64,000 nt of DNA from Gerris lacustris (GCA_951217055.1 OX578279.1:31398173-31462172), one strand, 5' to 3'. Shown: positions 44,344-57,904, counted from the stretch's first letter. The notes: generated from the sequence alone by a model not told the origin. Numbers and translations: made by a program.

Positions 44344-46020
44344 AAAATAATATATTTTTATTATAAATAACCTTTTACCCGTTATAAGTCATAACGTTAT
44401 CTTTCAATTGATATTGGAGAATAACGGTAAATAGTGTTGATAGACGTTGTAAATATTTGATATTCTCCGAGTCAGAGGCTATAAAGGGAAAAGGGAGAGG
44501 ATGGTGGTGGAGTTGATAGATGGACAGAGTTTACTGCAGATATGGATAGGGTTATGTCAGGTATGACATGGAACCGGACATAAACCTACAGTATAATTTC
44601 CTGGTGAAGGAAACGTGCATCCCAGCCTGGATCAACGCTACTCGCTTCCACTTACTACAAACACCAACGTTACACCGACTCACTTATTTACTAATGAAAA
44701 AATTTATTATTTTATGACTAGCATCAGTTGGAAAATTAGGAATTTAAATAAGTTCGCTTTTACAAAATGAAGATTTAATTTCACCGAATAGAAATGCCGA
44801 ATAAAAAATAAAGGTAAATCGATAGAGAATTTAATTTAAAACTTTTACCCCTGGTGAATTTCGTAGCGAGTATTTTAGCCCTTCGGTTTTAATCGGGGAA
44901 TGAGGGAAAATGCATTTTTGAGTGACCACCACAAATATATTTCACTGTAAAAATGAAAAAATAAATAAATACATTATAAACAGAATAAACAATTAGTCTA
45001 GAGCGGTGATATACCACACGCGCGTTTTCATTTCCATCGAGTATGTGTTTTGTATTAAAAAAAGTATTCCCTTTTCCTCAATAAAGACAAGATAGATGTT
45101 AAATCTGAGGAAATTTAACTATTCCCTAAAACGGTTCCCACGTCAATAGTACTATACTATTAATTTCATCTCAACTGCATATAAAATGCAGCATAGGACT
45201 GTAGAAACAATTATTCCGAGCTCAATCACAGATTTACTTTAGATATAAAAAAGAGGTATTATTAAGGAGTAAAACCCAAGCATCTTAATTCGTATGCTTT
45301 TGCAAAGCATATACGAATAGGAAAACACTCACTTTTTACCCATTGTCGGAGAATTAAACCATATAAACTTTTTAAGACACAGTTTTCTGTTTTCTTCACT
45401 GTTCCTCCTTTATCTTATCCCACACAGAAATAACCTTAGTGCAGAAGGCAAATTATGAACTGCATTATATTAAATTCCAATTGGGGAGAAAAAGACAAAA
45501 AAATAATATTTGATTAAAGAAATCGGCAGTAAATAACTCAATTAAAAACACTAGTCTGCATGGGTTTGTTTGTGCGAAGAAATACTATATTGCAGTTATA
45601 ATATGAAAAAAGTATAGCATATATAAATCAGATCAGTTTATGTACTCGTAAAATTCTTTATCAGGTTAACGTTGCTCACCAGAAAAAAATTTATCTCGAT
45701 TAATGGCTAAAACCAAATAATCTGATCATTCCATAAAGGTAAATTTAATTTAGTTTCCAATTAAGGAACTTCCGTTCATCTAGCAAATGAAAAATACAAC
45801 GAACACTACTATAAAATACAAGCGGAAAAACACTTATAGTTTTATAAAATAAATCCCTTAAGTACTTGCCAGCATGCTTCTAAAAGGGTTTCTTCGGTCA
45901 TAAAAATTCATATATCGTGTATTATTTTTTTAACTAAAATATATACAACAAGTTGCACTTTGGAGATGCCAGGTGTGCATATATTATCCTTTAGCATCTT
46001 AGGTGTGCAGCTATTTGGTT
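44344..46020. other. Stretch with no recognised gene
   Basis: No gene or repeat family recognised. A hairpin occurs at 45288-45318: ATTCGTATGCTTT pairs with AAAGCATATACGAAT around TGC. Confidence 0.4.
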
Positions 46021-46024
46021 CTTT

Positions 46025-46825
46025 TATGCCACCATTTTGGAAACGCGATCTATATTTGTGATCTACATAATTATTACTTTTACATTATTAATACTTTTAA
46101 AATAATTCCCCTCTTAAAATTAGAAAAAATAAAAATATTGTGTCACCATAGTTACGGCCACCTAAAATTTGACTTTTCTATATTACCTCCCGGAAATATC
46201 ATACTATTACAGAGATATATATTTTTATATTTTACCTTATTTTTAGAACCTGTCCTTCTGGGGGAACAGGTTCACATTTTGAGGGATACATACTCCTCTT
46301 AAATGGCTGAACTGATCCGCTAAAAATTCGGCACGGCACGGCATTTTTTTGCGTTTTGTTTTGGTAATTTCGGAGGTAAAATGGCCGGTATTTTGGAAAT
46401 GCGATATATATTTGTGATCTACAATTCAATAAATTTGAGATAAGAGAACAAAAATTTCAAAAAAAAGAAATAAAAATATTGTGTCACCATAGTTACGGCC
46501 ACCTAAAATTTGACTTTTCTATATTACCTCCCGGAAATATCATACTATTACAGAGATGTATATTTTTATATTTTTACCTTATTTTTAGAACCTGTCCTTC
46601 TGGGGGAACAGGTTCGCATTTTGAGGGACACATACTCCTCTTAAATGGCTGAACCGATCCGCTAAAAATTCGGCACGGCACGGCATTTTTTTGCGTTCTG
46701 TTTTGGTAATTTCGGAGGTAAAATGGCCGGTATTTTGGAAATGCGATATATATTTGTGATCTACAATTCAATAACTTTGAGATAAGAGAACAAAAATTTC
46801 AAAAAAAAGAAATAAAAATATTGCG
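46025..46825. repeat. Tandem duplication, 341-bp period
   Basis: GTGTCACCATAGTTACGGCC at 46140 recurs at 46481. The two units (to about 46480 and 46822) are nearly identical, including GACCTGTTCC-type hairpins (GAACCTGTCCTTCTGGGGGA then ACAGGTTC). A third partial unit precedes them (TTTTGGAAACGCGATCTATA at about 46034). The matching 65-codon minus frames at 46232-46429 and 46574-46771 are this repeat read twice and are not supported as genes. Confidence 0.85.
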
Positions 46826-47025
46826 TTCAGTTCGCAATTGGTCACTGATCGAACAAATTTTGAGTGTTTAGGTTCGCAATATTTGTCCTGTTTTGGGGGT
46901 AAACAATTTAAGTAGTATACCAAATTTCAAATCTCTAGCTACAGTAGGTCGGGAGATTACTCCAAGATGCGACGGACGGACGGACGAACTACCAAAAGCA
47001 TAAGGGTTTCTAGGATGACTTCGAA
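46826..47025 (+). repeat. Repeat-end-like block with GACG run
   Basis: After the tandem units comes GGGAGATTACTCCAAGATGC, then GACGGACGGACGGACGAA and GCATAAGGGTTTCTAGGATG. A similar but diverged run (GTGACGGACAATCAGACACA; GGCATAAGCGTTTCGAGAAG) occurs at 60945-61000. This suggests a shared dispersed element, boundaries unknown. Confidence 0.4.
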
Positions 47026-50000
47026 ACGCTAATAAAATCATCATCATGTACGCAGGGTTGCTTAATTCGTGTAAATAATTTTAAACCTAGACTAGATGTC
47101 ACTTATTATTTCCAATTTTAGGGTTTTCCAATTCTCTTTATCAAGAATACAAAATTAGCAATAATTATAAAAAAATTAACTGTAATTGCTGTTATATTTA
47201 ACGACAAATATTACTACCGGTTCAAGTTTCATACTTTGATAAAAATAAAAATATTATGGAGGACCAACAACAAAACAGTAATTCTAGCAAAACTACGATA
47301 GCGGCAGAACAATAATTAAAATAATAGACTTGCTGGTAAAAAAGAAATTACTAAGCCCTAAATTCCATTCAGCTTATAATAACTGAAAACTTGTTATTAT
47401 TTTTAACGACTGGCTGTAATTATGTATGCAAAACAAACTTTCTTATATTTTCCCCAACAGATAGGTTTATTTATCTTTTAGTTTGTTTTTTATTTTATCT
47501 TTCCTCTACCTCAAAAATAAAATGTTATATTGGTGAAAGGAAGTTGTAAAACTTGGTCATGCTCTGTTACTAATTTATAGAGGGCTAAGAGTGGTGTTGG
47601 TGTATACAGTGCTATAATTTTAAGGTACCTCTCCCTTGTTCTTTTGTAAAAAAAAGTTTAATAATTGAAAGAGGGTCACGCAAGAGCTAGGGAAGATAAG
47701 GTCATAAACTTGGGGCCTAACACAACCGACATAAATACAAAATTTGAAGTTATGCTTTCTTGCATTTTTCCCTAGTCTTAAAATCCTGTAAGTAAAAATT
47801 AATTATTTTACTTCTGAGCTTAAACATTCTAATCATTCTAAAGAAAGAAAACCGTCCCCAGTGCGAGCAACTCGAGAAAACAGGCAAATGAAGAGTGAAT
47901 CAACTCGCCTTGTCTTTGTCGTATATGTAAATGCGGCTTAACTGCTCGTCTGATTTTAATGAAATTTAGACGGCATGTCACAATTAGCCTGTAGAGTTCC
48001 ATATTAATTCAACATTTTGCCTACATTACTTCCAATCGCACATGACCACAACCTTTTTTTCTAGTACCACTAAGGCCCGTTTCACCCTCATTGTAAGCTT
48101 AACATATCGGTCTTTGGCGTCACAAAAACGCCACCTAGTGAGAAATGGTCCTTATATTTTGAAAGCTATCCATTACACTTTATTTTATACTCAAGAGACC
48201 TTCCGTTTTGCAATACGGCACGAGAAAGTTTTGCGACACACTAAATTGCAGAAGTTTTTATGTTAATATTAGAAAAATATGATTGGGAACAGTGATTAAG
48301 GTCAAGTCACTTTACCTCAGTCTAGAATATTGAAAATTCGCACAGAGAAGAAATACAATACACAATGTATATTTGTTTTTCTGCAGAATATCAATTTTTT
48401 ATTGAGATCTAACACTAATATAAAAAAACACAATAGTTTAGGATTCACATTTTCTGCAGACGACATTCAAACCAAATTGACATTTTATATTAACACTTAA
48501 AGCGATTTAGAGATCTAAAACGGGTAAATCCCACTAAATGTCAAAATAAAATTTTATGCAATCACAATAATTTTTTATTATATTTCTACGTATGAAAAAG
48601 TAGGATTCATCAAAAAAATATATTATTTATAAGTAGCCAACATTTCTATAAGATTGTAGGTCGGTCGACAACATTACCAGCTCGATGTTATATTTAGATA
48701 CTATATAAGTTATCACAATATAAAATATCTAAAATAAAATACACAGAGAGAAATATGAATTAAGTTCACGATGATATGGAAGTAAAAAAAATAAACATAC
48801 AACATTATGTTATATAGTCATTTCAACCATGCAAATAAATTTGCTTCAATTACCTCATACATGAAGTCCTAAAATTTGCACGCTTGAAAGAAAGAATGTA
48901 GCTATCATAGAAGATCATCAATTTATCTATTCATAGCCATTATTATTTTACGACATTGAACCTATACAATGAGAAAGTTGGTTTATAGTTGACGTTAAAA
49001 AAAGCTACAAAGATACAATTTCAATACAAAGAATGTTTTTATTTTCGCCTGCTTGGAACTATTCTGACTGTAAGTCGTCACGAATTTTACGACGGGACAG
49101 GAAAAAAGAACTAGGTCGGTGCTTCGTTTAAATAAAAATCCACTAAGTATAAAATTCAAATAGGAATCCAAAATGCGCCATTATTGTTCACGAGTATTTT
49201 GACGGAGAACGGGCAATAATGTTTTGCCCTTATTGAATCCAAGGAAAGGAATGGGAAGGCTTGATATGAACAAAGGAGCCTTTTTAGGGAGAAATGTTTT
49301 CCTTTTTTTGTCGGGGGAGAAAAATAAATCAAGCAGAGCAGACAATATAAGGGGGGGGGGGGACCACAGCCGGTGTTCTTTATTAGTTAAGCCCAGATTT
49401 TTATAGGAAAACCAGTGCGTAGCCTAAACGCGATCCTGGTGCGGCTAGCCGCACGACGTCGCGACGAACTTACGACCCACTTACCAGATTTACGATCGTG
49501 AATGTAGCCGTCCAATCACATTTAGTGCCCATTCTAAAAACCGGGCGTCGCCACAACAGGATGGAAAACCTGTGGCTAATTCCAGTAGACTTTAAACTGT
49601 CTGGCCGGTGGATACATAAATAATAATTGAATTTTATTACTTTGTCACATACATAAACACCCACGGGCTGGATTAGTTCTCAACCACTTGTCCACTACTT
49701 TGTTACGCTTTCGCTTTTTTATGACCTGAAGAAAATTATCGTAAAAATGCTGAAGATTATTGTACTAAAAGCTTATGAATATAGATTGGTTTCAGACATA
49801 AATGAAGGTTAAGATGTTTGCATATTATTTCTTAGGTTTTTAAGTCATACTGAAAATTGATTGTGGTTACTTGCTTTATTTATTTTATTTAAAATAGGTA
49901 GTCATTTATGCAACTTTTTAAAGTACATTTGGTATTTGGCAAGACGCAGTTAAGACCAGAGTGATTTCCAAGTTTGATATTGTGAAGTAAAAACAAAAAA

Positions 50001-50930
50001 CTGTCTTTTGCTTAGTAAGCAGTAATCAAGGGGGGAAAAATATATTATATAATATATACGGTTATAGAAATATTGTATGTCAATGAAACTTTCACCTATT
50101 TTTAAGCAATCACAGACCCTGAAAATAAACAAATTGGAATTTAATATATTTCAAAACACACCATTGTTAATGTTAGGTAAGGACAGTTCAGATGTTTCTT
50201 ACATAATACTCCAGTACAAGGTGAAAATAAAAAATGAACTATATTGAAGTCTAATTGGAAGAATCCATTTCTCATAGGGGACAAAAACGGGTTAATGCCT
50301 TCCAGTGACGTTCAAGAGATAATGAATAGAAACTCGATGACAACTGATAGATGTTACAAACAATTTGTACAAAATGACTTCTCGATGTAACAAGAAAATG
50401 ATGACATCTGAATTGATACGATCTAACAGGGTAAGGCAGTAAAAAATGCCGCTTGTGCCTGAGCGTAGCAGAAACAGCAGTCAACATGGCAAAGATTAAA
50501 ATATCTCATAACGTGAAAATGTAATCTTAAATAAATGAAACTTCTTGCACTGCTATATTATTTAAGAGAACGAGAAGTAAGTCATTAACAGAGCTGGCTA
50601 ATACTAGAGAGTTACCTGGCACTAACAAGGCAACATCATTAATATACCTTAAGGACACCTGCCCCCTGTACTGTGATAGCCTGCCTCCTCGTTCTGCTCT
50701 CCCATATCTCTACTCCTCACCTATCCGTAACTGTCGTACTCAAAAAGTCAAAAACTGATTTAGATTAATTACTGCCTGAGTTTTGGAGACATGCCTGCAA
50801 TGCTCAGTATAGACGAGCAAATAGGATTTTAAAAGTAATCATTTCTGACTCACGATAAACCGAAGATAATAAGTTTTAGAGCATTTAAAAACATCAATAA
50901 TTAAAACGGTCTGCAAATTAATATGTGTCA
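47026..50930. other. Long stretch with no recognised gene
   Basis: 47930-48010 has a diverged E-associated block (CTGATTTTAATGAAATTTAG; AATTAGCC). 49430-49600 is CG-dinucleotide rich and holds the 16-bp perfect palindrome GTGCGGCTAGCCGCAC (49439-49454). Open frames at 48042, 49224, 49470, 49950 and 50272 are 60-75 codons and unrecognisable. Confidence 0.35.
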
Positions 50931-50944
50931 CATTAATTTGCAGT

Positions 50945-51490
50945 TTTGAACATTATGATGTTATGTTTTTAAAACACATTATTGCCTAATCTAATTCATA
51001 ATTAATTAACCCTTTTGCTTCCGAGCTTACTGAAAGTAACGAAAATTATGTGATCGTTTCACAGAACGAACATTTTTTATGGGTCCGAATTAAAAGATTC
51101 CAAGACAAAAATCCATTTCAGACATAAGGGAATTATTTTGGTCCTATATTTGTCTACAAGTACGTCCACAATTTTTGCTAACCAATCACTCGTCCGTAAT
51201 TTTAATGAAATTTTGATGGTACGCCATAATCATAATTAGCCCATTCCATTGTTGTCTCATATAAGTTTCAACCTTCTGCGCCCATTGGTTACTCTTCCAC
51301 ATCACACAAAAACGTTTTTATTATCTTCTATATCCTAAAACGTACTCATCTGATTTTTAAGAAATTTAGATGGTTTGTCAAACGTAGATTGACATTCTAA
51401 TTACAACTGTCTGCGCTCATGAAATTTTGCTACAGTGATACTTAAAGTAATGTAAAAAATTGAAACACATGTCGGATTTAAAAATAGTCT
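50945..51490 (+). repeat. Family E internal fragment
   Basis: TTGCTTCCGAGCTTACTGAA at about 51014, TCCATTTCAGACATAAGGGA at about 51111, then TGAAATTTTGATGGTACGCC, TTCAACCTTCTGCGCCCATT and TCTGATTTTTAAGAAATTTA, ending AAAAATAGTCTGACAG at about 51480. The block order agrees with 38920-39350. No intact end motif remains. Confidence 0.6.
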
Positions 51491-51644
51491 GACAGATTTA
51501 AAAAATTAAGTTTCAAGAAAGTCAGGTATCAAATGAAAGATTTTAAGTAAACTTGCTTGTTAGTCAAATTAGTTCTTGATACCAAATATCAATTTTCCAG
51601 ATTAAAGCAGATGTACTCAAGGACGAATTCTAGTACCAATGCTG

Positions 51645-52016
51645 TAATCCCTTTACACATTTGACATTCCTGGACATCCTCACACCACTCTTACATCCTT
51701 CGCAGATGACAAATGCATTCTTTCTTCTCACAAACCTCCCCATACAGCTTCTGACCATGTACAAAAACATCTTAAACTTCATGAAATTTGGCTGAAGAAA
51801 TGGAGATTAAAGATTAACGAAAATAAAATTAACCATGTGACCTTTGCTCTGAGACATGGTATCTGTGAATCTGTAACCCTTAACCAAATCCCTATTCCTC
51901 ATTCCAGTAATATCCACTACCTAGGGTTACACCTTGATCGACGTTTAACCTGGACACCACACAAAAGACAAGAAATTAACCGTCTTTATCAAATTAATGA
52001 CGTCACAAAATTATGA
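51645..52016 (+). pseudogene. Jockey-like LINE reverse-transcriptase fragment
   Basis: A frame without ATG reads FDIPGHPHTTLTSFADDKCI, then HLKLHEIWLKKWRLKINENK, IPIPHSSNIHYLGLHLDRRL and TWTPHKRQEIN. FADD is the catalytic F/YxDD box of the palm domain. The following W-KKWRLKIN-NK and HYLGLHLDRRLTW segments are typical of the thumb-proximal part of Jockey-clade non-LTR reverse transcriptases. About 120 residues remain of an ORF2 that normally exceeds 800. A stop lies upstream (about 51640) and the homology breaks after KRQEIN, before TGA at 52014-52016. It is dead on arrival or internally deleted. Confidence 0.85.
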
Positions 52017-54005
52017 TTTTCCAGGCAACACAACTACATGTATAAGAACTAACTTTTTTAAAAGCTTAAAACTATGAGGGTGATGAGTGACACGGACAAA
52101 TAGACATATACATAAACAGACAAATAATCATCCAGCTTAAATCACTCAAATTGTCTTAAAAACACCCTAAATAGGTAATTCCGTTGAAATCTGGGTTTCG
52201 GATTTTTTCGGAGAAACAAAAAAGTAACAAGGGAAAGGCAAAAAGTGAATTCTACTTAATATAATACGCATATACCATGGTCGAAATGCGTCTTGCATAA
52301 GTGCAAAGCATTCAAGAAACCCATAGAAATGGCCAAGCAGCTATATATGACTGCTTTTGATGTTGCACAAGCGCGTTTCAATTACTGATTCAGTCTACTC
52401 CATTTGGGATGCGTAGGACAATATAAGACGATTCAATCGATTCCTTTATCTCACTTAACTCAATAGAAGGGAAATACGGATCCCCCTAAGGTTGATAATG
52501 GTCGTCATAAGTGCAAGATGATAACGTCTATATTGAGATGCAGGAGATATAACTCGGTGAACAGTCGAGGGAGTGTCCACTTGACGCGAAAGGGCCAAGA
52601 CTACAATAGAAGGCAAGGGGAAGAGACGACACGAGTCAAGTGCCACACGATGGAAGGATACACCCAGACCGTACTTGATACTTGACGCTGGAAAAAAGGC
52701 CTACGTCACATGACAATAGCAGATCAAATAATGCAACATAGAGACTCCGAAACGAAGTAATACCTTTTTTACTCTCGACAGTACAAGTAGTCTATTTGCA
52801 TACAAGAATCAAACAAAAATAGCCTATGAGGATACCTCTGACGAACATCTTTTTATCATTTATTCACTATCATCATCCTCATTTTCATCATTTCCTCAGC
52901 GCCTTTCATCTGCTATACCTACTCTTTACTTAATAAAGAATTCATTTCTCATCATTTAGTCCTCCTTCCTTTAGTCCTTTTCCTTCAATTGTAGAAACGA
53001 AAAAGAGGGAAGCTCAGAAAATCTTTGCTTGATTATTCAAAACTCATTTTCCGCACCACACAATCACAAAAAGTATTTTTTGCGAGCCATTGTATCCCAC
53101 ATTTCCTTTTAGATGTGCTACGTTTATATAATTTACCACATTGTGCTTACTTTCACAACGAATTGTTAAATCCTAGGTATAAGAAGGCATTCTACAAGAA
53201 GAAATAAGATTACAAAAAATAATATAGTCGACGTTTTTAGGGTTTTACGCCTCAGTAGTAGATCAGCCCTTCTTTCAATAAAAAAGTTATTATTAATGAT
53301 AAAATAGTACGAGTATATCATTAACTTATTATTTTAGACGTTAAATGTAAGTCTATCCTAGCTTTGGGATAACATAACAATTGGGATAAATATCAATTTA
53401 TTCTATGTTTTATCGTTCTATTTAAATTTTTATCACCAACGACTAACTGACAGAAAGACTTTCCCTTTAACAAACGTGATTAAAATTTTGTCGAATTTCC
53501 AAAGGGGTTTTACGGATGAACAGCGTGGAAAAGGAGATGATTTCTTGAACTATTCATGAGGAGACCAAGGTCCAGAGGGTCTATGTCAGCATTATGTCCG
53601 AACATGGTGACATAACCGCAGGACATAGAGTTACAGGGCATAACTCTTAGAGGAACCAGCCCTAGATGGGCCATTCATAATTAGGGGCTTGCTTCGGGTC
53701 TCAGGGGCCTTATCCTTCATGCAAGGGACCGAGGGAAACCCTTCGTTAGACCTTATTACGTAGTTAGCGCCCTTACTAACCCCTCCAAGCTACTAACAAA
53801 TTCATTTGGAAATTTCGGATTGGGATGGATAGCTGGCGAGGGATCCCTTCAGCCGTGTTACCTTTAAATAGTCATAGCTGAATGAATCCCTTATTGTGCT
53901 GTTTCGTTTTGGACATACCATGTTTCATAATTAAACAAGATTCATTACAATAAACTTGGGGCATAAATGATAAGAAGGCTTAATTTATAATGAAAAATTT
54001 TGAGG
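52017..54005. other. Stretch with no recognised gene
   Basis: 52260-52800 and 53500-53900 are less A+T-rich than their surroundings but contain no frame I can assign; 52455-52646 (-) and 53025-53207 (+) are 60-63 codons. 53590-53650 repeats GGACATA/CATAACT words weakly. Confidence 0.35.
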
Positions 54006-54011
54006 CAAGAA

Positions 54012-54935
54012 GGAAATAGTTATTTATGTAACTAGGCAGCAAAATGGAATTTTACTGACGAGTGATTAGACTAGCCTCCGAGCCGAAGGCGAGGACAGGC
54101 TGTGATAATTAACTGCCGAGGCGAACCCGAGGCAGGCAATGATTAAACGAGGCAGAAATATTTCCTTTGCTGCCTTGTTGCATACAATATTTTATCTACT
54201 TGCGGCAGAAAAATGAAACTGCTAAAATGTTATCTTTATTAATATAACATAGTTAATAACTAAGTGTCATATTAATAAAGATAATAACATATGTAATAAC
54301 TAAAATTAATGTTCAAATAAGAAACTTGGGAATAATAACAATAAGTGAAAAGCAAACTCAATCTATAACAACAAAATACAAAACACACGTTTATAACACA
54401 CATAACTTCTGAATGAATAATGCACGCAATATAAAATATTTATTTATATTTTTACTAACAAATTACTAAAATATTAAAGATATCTTCTATTGCTTAAAAG
54501 AAAAGAAGTATCTAGGATAAATCAAGAGAAGTAGCTAGTCTAATCTAGAATGACTTCAATAATAAAAATAATATGGAAGTTCAATGTTTACATGATGCTG
54601 CAGTATAGCCAGTGACTCTACTATTTTTTTAATGAAAGATCTACTAATCATTGAACTTATTTAACAGAATTAACAAATATAAACAAATTCTTTTATAATT
54701 AAAACGTTTCTTTATTAAATATTACTTATTAAACTATAATATATGATGTTATAAGATAGAGATAGTAGTATAAACTGTCATTATAGAAGTAAAACATTAT
54801 AGAAGTAAAAATTTTACTGCCTAGGCAGTAAAATTTTTCCTGACTTTTACCGCCTAGGCAGTAAAATTGAATTTCTCTGCCCAAAATCGGTTCAATAATG
54901 CCTCATTTTGCTGCCGCAAGTAGATAAAATAAATA
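54012..54935 (+). mobile_element. Solo arm of family F
   Basis: Runs from AATAGTTATTTATGTAACTA to CATTTTGCTGCCGCAAGTAG plus ATAAAATAAATAATT. It is collinear with 2989-4030 throughout, but lacks most of one GC-rich CGAGGC repeat and about 80 bp near the right end. It stands without the tandem core or an opposing arm. So the arm can exist alone, either as the basic transposing unit or as the product of recombination between arms. Confidence 0.8.
54807..54838. repeat. Perfect 32-bp palindrome in solo F arm
   Basis: AAAAATTTTACTGCCT and its exact reverse complement meet at CCTAGG. It occupies the same place in the arm as 3844-3893 but with different stem bases. A second, unpaired copy of the core (CCGCCTAGGCAGTAAAA) follows at about 54847. 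Confidence 0.9.
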
Positions 54936-57325
54936 ATTGTGTTTTTGCACAACCTGGCTGCTGTCAGTGAGATCTAGAATGAAACCAGCACTTGTCGACA
55001 TATATAATGCCACCAATATCACTTGTAAGATAAGCAGGAGTAGATGGTGGCAAAATATAATAACTACCTCCCTGATGACGAACAAATCATTAAAATTTAT
55101 CGAAAGTTTCGTAAATTCTATATATATTAATTGTTCTGTGATCATTTGTTCTATAATAAAACCTCTTTCTTAGGAATTGCTTTTATTTATTTATTTATTT
55201 TTTTTTTTTTCATAATCTGCCACCTTTCTTAATTTTCATGAGTGGGCAAAATAAGATACGTCAGTAAATGAGGAAACATTCAAGAAAAACTGGCCAATAA
55301 CATCACATTCTCATTGGTGGTGGATAAAAAACAAATACCGACTATCCTTTTTAAGAAATTGTCATTTAGAAAACTGATTTTTCACAGAAAAACTAACTTC
55401 AAAATTCACTTCCTGAAAATTATGTAAAATCGGACATATCATATTTTGCCTTTTTGCCCCAGATTTATGAAAGTAAAATCATTTAATACATATATAAATA
55501 GCTAAGTAAGTCCACCGCTAAGCTATAAAAAAAGGTTTCTTCACACACAGTGAGTGATATCAAAGAAGTATTAAACACTACAAAAGCTTAGTTTTATAAC
55601 CGCATTTACACTGAGAGCGGAAGCCGCATCAGTTACAAGAATATTCTGAATTTTCAGAGCTGTAAATTGTTACAATGCTTAACACTCTCTTCTGGGATTC
55701 GGGGATATTACTGCTATTAAAAAATGCAATACTAAACCATTTTGTTTAATTACCAATAGGCCACCATTCTTAGTTTTTAGGAAACTAAACACGTTGCAAT
55801 AACAAGTAGACAACCTATTACGAGCACAATTACGCAAGATAGGGTTATATTCAATGCCACTCGGTACAAAGTATAAATTCTGTTTCTTATCAAAGATTAA
55901 TTAAAAATCCAATGGCAAAATACACTCTAAAACATGAAGCATAATAATCCTGTGCAAGTAGAGTTCGAAAGAATAATATTTGGAATTATGCATTGGATTA
56001 ATTTCCGAACGTTTCTGATAATGTTTTTGCACGCTTAATTAAGACAGAAGTACACGATCTATCGTGATAATATACCTCTTGTTTACTTTGAGCTTCATTT
56101 TCTACACAGAGGAAAAAAGTTTTTTAATCCATATGTATCACATAGCGCTCTTGTAAATTTGAAAAATTTCAATTAGCAAAAAACCATTGAATACGATGAA
56201 ACGGTTTAATTACAAAGAATCTCTATACATATGCATTTGGTTATATATGTTTGTAAATTAGCTCTGGGGACATGATGCGGGCGGGTACTGCGAACCAAAG
56301 GTCCATAAAGGAAAGCCTGGTAATATTAACAGTTCCCTAGTATCACTGTGCGGAGAAGATCAAAGCGTTAAGCTCATGAGAGGGGCGACATGACGTCACA
56401 CGTTATACCAATAATCCCAGTGAGCCTTGGTCTCTATATTTATATTTTATTTGTTTTAAACTCCTGTGTAAATCAAAACCGGTCAGGCTCGTACAAAGAA
56501 TGGAAAGGAAATTGTTTCTGCAGTACTGCTAAGTAAGTAAGCACAAGAAGGGTTTAGAACTATCCAAGAATAATGTTGGACCCTTACTTAATAATGCCTT
56601 TAACTTTACCACGGCCTAAAACCTTCATACATCACTCCTTTCCATTATTGACTACTCTAAATAAATACGAAACTCCCAACAATATTAAAAGCAGTACTAC
56701 GATAAAACATACAAATATAACTACGTAATTAAGGAAACAACTACCACGCCTATAAAAAAAATAAATCAAATATTTAAAGGCATTAAAAAAATAAATCTTC
56801 CTTTGAAATGGATATTATGAAAATTACTAATGTTTTTCAGTATTATCAATCCACTATACACTATACCGTACCTTGAAGGAAGTTAACCATTATGAAAAAA
56901 AATCTCAAAATCAGAAAACGATAGAAGAATAGCACATGGTTGCGCTTATAACTTACTTTAAAATACCTATTATTAATATATATTGTTAAGACTATAATCG
57001 ATTTTATATATATAGAATATAGAGAGTACTTTTTCTAAATACAAAATAAAGAGGTGGCAAGTGTGAAGTTAAAAATGTGTGATCGATTCCAAGTCATTAA
57101 CCAGCCATGTAAAAATCCTCAACGACAAATTAATAACCTCAATACACATTTTATTGTTACCATATAAATGCCCAACATTATTACAAAAAATGAACCATGT
57201 TTTTACATTGTTATTCTTTTTTCCACAATCGGCTAAATAGGTTTCATTTTATTATTTTATTTTACTTTTCTGTCTTTTATATTTATTTAATTTAGAAACT
57301 TTCTTCATTCATTGATTTTTGCTTT
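54936..57325. other. Stretch with no recognised gene
   Basis: A+T-rich. The pair of overlapping frames at 54903-55145 (-) and 54937-55173 (+) begin inside the F end and have no known motif; the minus one is hydrophobic. 56270-56430 is less A+T-rich and unassigned. Confidence 0.4.
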
Positions 57326-57329
57326 CCTT

Positions 57330-57900
57330 TATTTTGCTTCCGAGCTTACCGAAGGTAACGGAAGCATTGTGTTCACTTGAGAGAACTTTTATGTCTCCGA
57401 TTTTAAAAATTCCAAGGCAGAAATCCGTTTCAGACATCAGGGAACATTTTTGGTCTCGTGTCTGTCTGTCTGTCTGTCGGTCTGTGTGTCCGCGAATTAT
57501 GAAACGTGCGACGATAACTTGAGTAAATGTCGACTGATTTTGATGAAATTTGGTAGACATGTTCATTTTACCAATGCCCAGGACGAGTTCGTTGGATAAC
57601 GTTATCCGTCTAAGCGTTCACGAGCAACTCACGCGTAAATGTGAACTTCAAATTTAAAATTGGAATTTTAGGTCGGGGAAAAAATCTAACTTCATCTATT
57701 CAATGAGACAAACATTTTTTTCAAATACAATTTTTTAGTAAAACCAACATCGACACCGCTATGAAGTGTTAAAGATCGCTAAAACTAGTAATAGTTTTTA
57801 CACAATAAACAATATAACAATAATTTTAATGTTAATATAACAATAAAGTACATGATAGGATGCGAGGAAGCTATGTGCCACACTAATTGGCAGTCTATTT
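57330..57900. mobile_element. Family E copy, right end preserved
   Basis: GCTTCCGAGCTTACCGAAGG (57343), TCCGTTTCAGACATCAGGGA (57426), a (TGTC)n run at about 57460-57485, then TTGATGAAATTTGGTAGACA, and the inverted E end GAAGCTATGTGCCACACTAA plus TTGGCAGTCTATTTT at about 57868-57903. This is the best copy of the E internal block. A left end was not found. Frames at 57309-57566 and 57319-57522 are the block read on both strands. Confidence 0.65.
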
Positions 57901-57904
57901 TGGC

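Noticed and set aside
46232..46771. Pair of almost identical 65-codon minus-strand frames
   Set aside because: They are the same frame in the two units of a 341-bp tandem duplication. No motif or start context supports translation.
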